In this document: positions 7,664-11,297 of the stretch, in pieces | How positions within the stretch are numbered: position 1 is the stretch's first letter | Layout of the letters: each line of letters starts with the position of its first letter | Source: CALZJC01 sp041574955 | GTDB lineage: Bacteria; Acidobacteriota; Thermoanaerobaculia; Multivoradales; JAHEKO01 | Reading direction: 5' to 3' | Length of the DNA stretch: 11,297 bases | NCBI GenBank assembly: GCA_041574955.1 | Contig: JBFGNS010000138.1 | Coordinates: 1 to 11,297, forward strand | Notes under the pieces: model-generated | What the model was told of the DNA's origin: nothing | The model's database searches: none | The model's input: the letters and a program-made list of their open reading frames with translations, nothing else | Translations under genes and position numbers: made by a program

Positions 7664-8828
7664 CTTCGGCCGCCGCTTCGCGGGCCGCGGCGCCGGCCAC
7701 GACCTCGGCGCGGTCGAGAGACGTCACCACCCGGTCGCCGGCCTCCAGCCCGGACGTGATCTCGCTGAAGTCCCAGTTGCGCAGGCCCACCTCGAGCGAC
7801 CGCTCCACGAGCCGGCCGTCGCTCAGCACCAGCACGCGGTCGCCCTCCAGCAAGGCCGGGGTGGGCAGCCGCAGGACGTCGTCGCGCACCTCCAGCACGA
7901 CCTCGACGTCGGCCGAGGTGCCGGGCAGCAGCTCGCCCGCGATCGCCGCGTCCTCCAGCACCAGGTCGATCTCGACCGTGCGGTTCTGCGCCTCGAGGTC
8001 GAGCACGTAGGGCGACACCCGCTCGACGCGCGCCGCCAGGCTGCGACCGGGGTGCGAGTCGACGGTGACGCGCGCCGGCTGACCGGCCTGGATGCGGGCC
8101 GAGTCGACCTCGTCCATCGGGGCGCTGACGTAGACCGAGCCGGGGTCGAGGATGTCGAGTGCGGCGGGCACCGGCACCGCCGGCGGCGACGGCGTGACCC
8201 ATTCGCCGATCTCGGTCGCCACCTCGGCGACCACCCCCGCGAACGGCGCGCGCAGCACCCGTTTGGCGAGCTCGGTGCGCGCCACCGCCACCGCGGCCTC
8301 GGCGCGGCCCACCTGCGCGGCGGCCGAGCGGCAGGCGGCATCGGCCTCGAGCCGCGCGGTCTCGGCGCGGTCGAGCAGGTCGCCGGAGACGATCTGCTCC
8401 TCGGCCAGCCGCGCCGTGCGGCGCAGCTCGCGCGCCGCCAGCTCGGCGGCCAGACAGGCGCGCTCGCGCTCGGCGGTCGCCGCCGCCAGCTCCTGGCGCG
8501 CCAGCTCGAGGCCCGCTGTCTGGGTTGCCGACTCGAGCTCGAGCACCACATCGCCCGCCGCCACCCGCTCGCCTTCGCGAAACGGGATCGCCACCACCTG
8601 GCCGCCGGCGTCGGGTGACAGCTTGGCGCGGCGGCGGGCCTTGACCGTGCCGGCGCGCGAGTTGGTGACCGTGGCCTCGACCCGCCCGCGCTCGGCGCCG
8701 ACGGTGGTCACCGGTACCGCCTCGGGAGCGAACAGCTTGCGCCCCGCCAGAACCGCCACCACCGCCAGCACCACCAGCAGCAGAGCGCGGCTCGCCCAGC
8801 GGCCGCCGGTGCGAGACCGCGCGGTCAC
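7656..8828 (-). CDS. Periplasmic adaptor subunit (MacA/HlyD/RND-MFP family)
   Basis: This 390-residue membrane-fusion protein has an N-terminal inner-membrane anchor at about 14-29. The two lipoyl half-motifs are at about 68-100 (AKLSPDAGGQV...VAAGDVVLELES) and about 190-210 (VLRAPFAGVVAEVATEIGEW). They flank an Ala/Glu/Arg-rich alpha-helical hairpin (about 105-188). A beta-barrel domain follows at about 230-315 and a membrane-proximal domain at about 316-380. Such adaptors join an inner-membrane transporter to an outer-membrane channel. Order and overlap with the ATPase and permease genes point to a MacAB-like pump, but no TolC-type gene lies in the window. The GTG at 8828 is chosen because AGGAG (8837-8841) lies eight bases upstream. 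A MacA-type exporter of peptides, lipids or macrolide-like compounds is the default reading; the substrate is unknown. Confidence 0.92.
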   Translation of the reverse strand: MTARSRTGGRWASRALLLVVLAVVAVLAGRKLFAPEAVPVTTVGAERGRVEATVTNSRAGTVKARRRAKLSPDAGGQVVAIPFREGERVAAGDVVLELESATQTAGLELARQELAAATAERERACLAAELAARELRRTARLAEEQIVSGDLLDRAETARLEADAACRSAAAQVGRAEAAVAVARTELAKRVLRAPFAGVVAEVATEIGEWVTPSPPAVPVPAALDILDPGSVYVSAPMDEVDSARIQAGQPARVTVDSHPGRSLAARVERVSPYVLDLEAQNRTVEIDLVLEDAAIAGELLPGTSADVEVVLEVRDDVLRLPTPALLEGDRVLVLSDGRLVERSLEVGLRNWDFSEITSGLEAGDRVVTSLDRAEVVAGAAAREAAAEGE

Positions 8829-8926
8829 GGTGGCGGCTCCTGAGGGCTCGTCGTGGGCATGGAGCGAGGCTAGCAGAGGCCTTGGAGAGCGGCTCCACCC
8901 GCCACCCGCCCGGGCGGGCGGGCCGG
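8829..8926 (-). other. tonB-to-adaptor intergenic region with a perfect GC palindrome
   Basis: The 98-bp gap holds the 14-bp palindrome CCCGCCCGGGCGGG at 8905-8918, just after the tonB stop codon, and the adaptor gene's AGGAG at 8837-8841. The palindrome can form a stem only with its central bases as loop, and no T-tract follows in either direction. It could mark the 3' end of the tonB transcript, but an intrinsic terminator is not demonstrated. Whether tonB and the exporter genes share a transcript is open. Confidence 0.35.
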
Positions 8927-9676
8927 CTACTGCAGGGAGAAGGTGATCACCAGGTTGAAGAACACCGCCACCGGCTGGCCGTCACGGGTGGCAGGCTTGA
9001 ACCGCCACTGCTGGGCGGTGGCGACGGCCGACTCGCTGAGTCCCAGCGGCAGCCCTTTGAGCACCCGCACGTCCACCACCTCGCCCTTGGTGTCGATCGT
9101 CGCCTCGAGGATCACCACACCCTGCAGGCGGGCGCGGCGGGCCTCCTCGGTATAGGCCGGCGCCGGATGGTAGATCTTGACCGGCGGCAGGATGTTGCCC
9201 GACACCGGCACCGCGTCGACCCCGCCGCGGCCGGTACCCGGCGGCGCGTCGGGGATGCCGAAGTCGCCCACCACGTCGTCCACCGTGAACTCCGGCACTT
9301 CGACCTCTTCGAACACGATCGGCTCCGGCTCGTCGGGAGTCGGGTCGGGCACCGGGATGACGCGGCGCTTCTCGCGCGGCTTCGGCAGCTGGCGCTGCGG
9401 CGCCTGCGGCGGCGGCGCGAATTTGACCTGCTGCAGCAGGTAGACCTTCTGCGGCGTGCCGATGCGCTGCGGGGCCTCACCCATGCTCGGCAGGTGGAGC
9501 AGGAAGAGGACGGCGTGGAAGGCGACCGCCACCGCCACCGCGATGCGCAGGCTGCGCCGCTCCGCCGCCGGATCTTCCTCGATCTGCGGCTGGTAGCCGA
9601 GGTGGACGCGTAGCTCGGCGCCACCGCTCTGCTGTTTGTAGCGCTGCCAGGCGCGGCTGTTTTCGAATACCGTCAT
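8927..9676 (-). CDS. TonB-family energy transducer
   Basis: From the ATG at 9676 the product is 249 residues. It has a polar N-terminal cytoplasmic segment (1-43), one membrane helix (about 44-62, IAVAVAVAFHAVLFLL), a Pro/Glu/Lys-rich periplasmic spacer (about 85-125) and a TonB C-terminal domain (about 171-247). That domain has YTEEARRARLQGVV, EVVDVRVLKGLP, AVATAQQWRFKPA and a final FNLVITFSL strand. TonB proteins pass proton-motive energy from ExbB/ExbD to outer-membrane receptors; neither partner is in the window. The cytoplasmic segment is clearly longer than in E. coli TonB. An in-frame GTG at 9703 would add nine residues, but its only purine-rich tract (GAGGG) directly abuts it, and a weak -10-like TAGAGT (minus strand, 9714-9709) would place transcription start around it, so the ATG is preferred. 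It is divergent from the acyltransferase gene. Confidence 0.88.
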   Translation of the reverse strand: MTVFENSRAWQRYKQQSGGAELRVHLGYQPQIEEDPAAERRSLRIAVAVAVAFHAVLFLLHLPSMGEAPQRIGTPQKVYLLQQVKFAPPPQAPQRQLPKPREKRRVIPVPDPTPDEPEPIVFEEVEVPEFTVDDVVGDFGIPDAPPGTGRGGVDAVPVSGNILPPVKIYHPAPAYTEEARRARLQGVVILEATIDTKGEVVDVRVLKGLPLGLSESAVATAQQWRFKPATRDGQPVAVFFNLVITFSLQ

Positions 9677-9833
9677 CGCATCCCGCGGCGGTTGAGCCGC
9701 CACCCCTCACTCTAAGCAGGAATTGTGCCTCGATCCAGGCCCGGCGGCGAGGGCCACCCGCCCGCCAGGGCGGCAGCGTCCGGAACGGCTAGAATGGCGC
9801 CCCCCGAGTAGCCCGGATGCGGTCCGATACGGC
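9677..9833. promoter_or_regulatory. Divergent intergenic region with weak promoter-like hexamers
   Basis: The region separates tonB (minus) from the acyltransferase gene (plus). On the plus strand TAGAAT at 9790-9795 matches the sigma70 -10 consensus at five of six bases and would give a leader of about 32 bases before the ATG at 9834; no good -35 is found 16-18 bp upstream. On the minus strand TAGAGT (9714-9709) is a poorer -10 candidate. A short inverted repeat CCGCC / GGCGG lies at 9762-9773 and another, GGCGG / CCGCC, at 9687-9701. All of this is pattern matching in GC-rich DNA and is weak on its own. The divergent gene layout is the stronger reason to expect promoters here. Confidence 0.3.
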
Positions 9834-11297
9834 ATGCCCGACGCGGTGACCCTGCCGGTATGGCTGGCGGCGGTGCTGGGCGTGCTGGCGGCGGTTGCGG
9901 TGGTCGACCGGCTGCTGGTGCCGAGCGCCCGCTGGCTCCTGCGCCGCCGGGTCGAGCGCGTGCTCGACGAGGTCCACACCCGGCTGCACATCAAGATCCA
10001 GCCGTTCAAGCTCACCCGTCGCCAGGCGCTGATCGACCGGCTGCGGCTCGACCCGACGGTGACCGCCGAGGCCGAGCGGTTCGCCGCCGAGCACGGCCTC
10101 TCCCGCCAGCAGGCGGCGGCGCGCGCCACCGAGTACGCGCGCGACATCGTGCCGTCGTTCAACGCCTACGTCTACTTCCGGCTGGGCTACCGGCTGGCGC
10201 GGCGGCTGGGTCGGGCGCTGTACCGGGTCCGCCTGGGGGCGGTTGACGAGGCGGCGCTGGCGACGGTGCCGCCCGATGCGGCGGTGGTGTTCGTGATGAA
10301 CCACCGCAGCAACATGGACTACGTGCTGATCGCCTACCTGGCCGCCGAGCGCACGGCGCTGAGCTACGCGGTCGGGGAGTGGGCTCGCGTCTGGCCGCTG
10401 GAGAGCCTGATCCGCTCGCTGGGCGCCTACTTCGTGCGTCGCCGGTCGCGCGACCGGCTGTACCGCCGGGTGCTGCGCCGCTATGTGGAGATCGCCACCG
10501 AGCAGGGCGTCACCCAGGCGGTCTTTCCGGAGGGCGGGTTGAGCCGCGACGGGCTGCTCCAGCCCCCCAAGCTCGGCCTGCTCGACTACATGCTGGCGGG
10601 CTTCGATCCGCAGGGGGAGCGCGACCTGGTGTTCGTCCCGGTGGGGATCAACTACGACCGGGTGCTCGAGGATCGCACGCTGCTGCTCGACGTGGAGCCG
10701 GGCGGCCGGCGGCGAGGCGCCGTCTCCGGCACCGCGGCTTTCGTGGCCCGCAACCTGCGGCTGCTGGTGCGCGGCCGCTGGTACCGTTTCGGCTATGCCT
10801 GCGTCGGTTTCGGCCGGCCGGTGTCGGCGCGCCGCTGGCTGGGCGAGCGCCGGTTGGACCCGCGGCGGCTCGAGCGCGGCGAGCGGTTCGCGCTGGTGGG
10901 CGAGCTGGCCGGCGAGCTGATGACGGCGGTCGGGCGCGCGGTGCCGGCTCTGCCGGTGGCGCTGGTCGCCCGGGTGCTGCTCGCCGACTCCGCGAGGTTC
11001 GTCAGCGAGCTCGAGCTCAAGTCCTCGGTCGAGCGGCTGATGCGGGCGCTGGAGGCGGCCGGCGGCCACGTCTACGTGCCGCGCGCCGACCGCGAGTACG
11101 CCCTCGACGTAGGGCTGCGGATGCTCCGGCTGCGCCGCCTGCTGGAGGAGCGTGACGGCCTCGTCCGGCCGCGGCGCAACGAGCTCGCGCTGCTGCGCTA
11201 CTACGCCAACTCGCTGGCCCACCTGGAGCCGGAAGATGGGGAGCTGGAGGTTGGGGAGCCGGCGGACGGGGAGCCGGCGGACGGGGTCAGGACATGA
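9834..11297 (+). CDS. PlsB-like glycerol-3-phosphate acyltransferase (short form)
   Basis: This 487-residue membrane-associated acyltransferase has a hydrophobic N-terminal helix (about 7-25) and the four conserved GPAT/LPLAT blocks. These are NHRSNMD (156-162, the H-x4-D catalytic motif with His157 and Asp162), GAYFVRR (197-203), FPEGGLSRDG (231-240, substrate phosphate binding) and VFVPVGINYDRVLE (266-279). The C-terminal LLRYYANSLAHL (453-464) also resembles PlsB-type GPATs. The family transfers a fatty acyl group to glycerol-3-phosphate (or to its 1-acyl product) in the first steps of phospholipid synthesis at the inner membrane. E. coli PlsB is about 800 residues, so this is a much shorter variant. 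The ATG at 9834 is chosen as the first ATG in frame; the open frame extends back to a TTG at 9723 through sequence without acyltransferase character. No clear Shine-Dalgarno is seen. The tail ends in a short Gly-Glu repeat. Lysophosphatidate acyltransferase activity is a possible alternative. Confidence 0.85.
   Translation: MPDAVTLPVWLAAVLGVLAAVAVVDRLLVPSARWLLRRRVERVLDEVHTRLHIKIQPFKLTRRQALIDRLRLDPTVTAEAERFAAEHGLSRQQAAARATEYARDIVPSFNAYVYFRLGYRLARRLGRALYRVRLGAVDEAALATVPPDAAVVFVMNHRSNMDYVLIAYLAAERTALSYAVGEWARVWPLESLIRSLGAYFVRRRSRDRLYRRVLRRYVEIATEQGVTQAVFPEGGLSRDGLLQPPKLGLLDYMLAGFDPQGERDLVFVPVGINYDRVLEDRTLLLDVEPGGRRRGAVSGTAAFVARNLRLLVRGRWYRFGYACVGFGRPVSARRWLGERRLDPRRLERGERFALVGELAGELMTAVGRAVPALPVALVARVLLADSARFVSELELKSSVERLMRALEAAGGHVYVPRADREYALDVGLRMLRLRRLLEERDGLVRPRRNELALLRYYANSLAHLEPEDGELEVGEPADGEPADGVRT
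11238..11282 (+). repeat. 15-bp tandem repeat at the 3' end of the acyltransferase gene
   Basis: Two identical copies of GGGGAGCCGGCGGAC (11253-11267 and 11268-11282) follow a diverged copy (11238-11252). They encode GELEV, GEPAD and GEPAD just before the terminal GVRT. The repeat lies after the last conserved acyltransferase block, so it forms an acidic, probably disordered tail whose length could change without affecting catalysis. Confidence 0.85.
11294..11297 (+). other. ATGA overlap, possible start of a following gene
   Basis: The acyltransferase stop codon TGA (11295-11297) overlaps an ATG at 11294-11296. In compact bacterial operons this four-base overlap often marks a translationally coupled next gene, which would lie beyond the window. 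The sequence ends here, so the next frame cannot be examined. Confidence 0.3.

Noticed and set aside
9723..9833. A 37-residue N-terminal extension of the acyltransferase from a TTG at 9723
   Set aside because: Rare start codon, Arg/Pro-rich sequence with no family character, and it overlaps the probable promoter region; the ATG at 9834 directly precedes the hydrophobic N-terminal helix.
9789..11222. A 477-codon open frame on the minus strand, antisense to the acyltransferase gene
   Set aside because: Low-complexity His/Arg/Gln-rich translation without motifs; the opposite strand encodes the complete acyltransferase signature.

Overview
This is a very GC-rich window from a diderm (Gram-negative-type) bacterium. 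An Omp85 barrel, a TamB-like chain, a TonB protein and a tripartite-type efflux adaptor all require an outer membrane. The style of the TonB C-terminal domain, the exported TPR protein and the base composition remind me most of Acidobacteriota (Thermoanaerobaculia-like) or another soil or sediment delta-type lineage. That is an impression from memory, not a placement.

Layout. (1) Positions 1-4791, plus strand: one uninterrupted frame in which a TamB-like region (about residues 1-835) runs directly into POTRA domains (about 845-1238) and an Omp85 beta-barrel (about 1240-1596). The gene almost certainly continues upstream of the window. (2) Positions 4819-5604, minus: an exported TPR-repeat protein, convergent with the fusion gene. 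(3) Positions 5730-8828, minus: a tightly overlapped three-gene MacAB/LolCDE-like unit, transcribed adaptor, then ATPase, then permease. (4) Positions 8927-9676, minus: a TonB-family protein. (5) Positions 9834-11297, plus: a short PlsB-like glycerol-3-phosphate acyltransferase, divergent from tonB. Its stop codon sits in an ATGA that may start another gene just outside the window.

How the parts may work together. The genes share an envelope theme: a bridge between the membranes and an outer-membrane barrel, an ABC exporter, energy transduction to the outer membrane, and phospholipid synthesis. TamB-family (AsmA-like) proteins are linked to outer-membrane protein assembly and to phospholipid transport between membranes, so an acyltransferase that makes phospholipid precursors a few genes away is suggestive, but this rests on proximity only. 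No outer-membrane factor (TolC), ExbB or ExbD lies in the window.

The most unusual item is the single-chain TamB-Omp85 fusion. It also carries an approximately 288-residue internal duplication and a perfect 12-bp tandem repeat, (DDPF)5, predicted to fall in an extracellular loop of the barrel. No RNA genes, CRISPR arrays, insertion sequences or prophage genes were seen.
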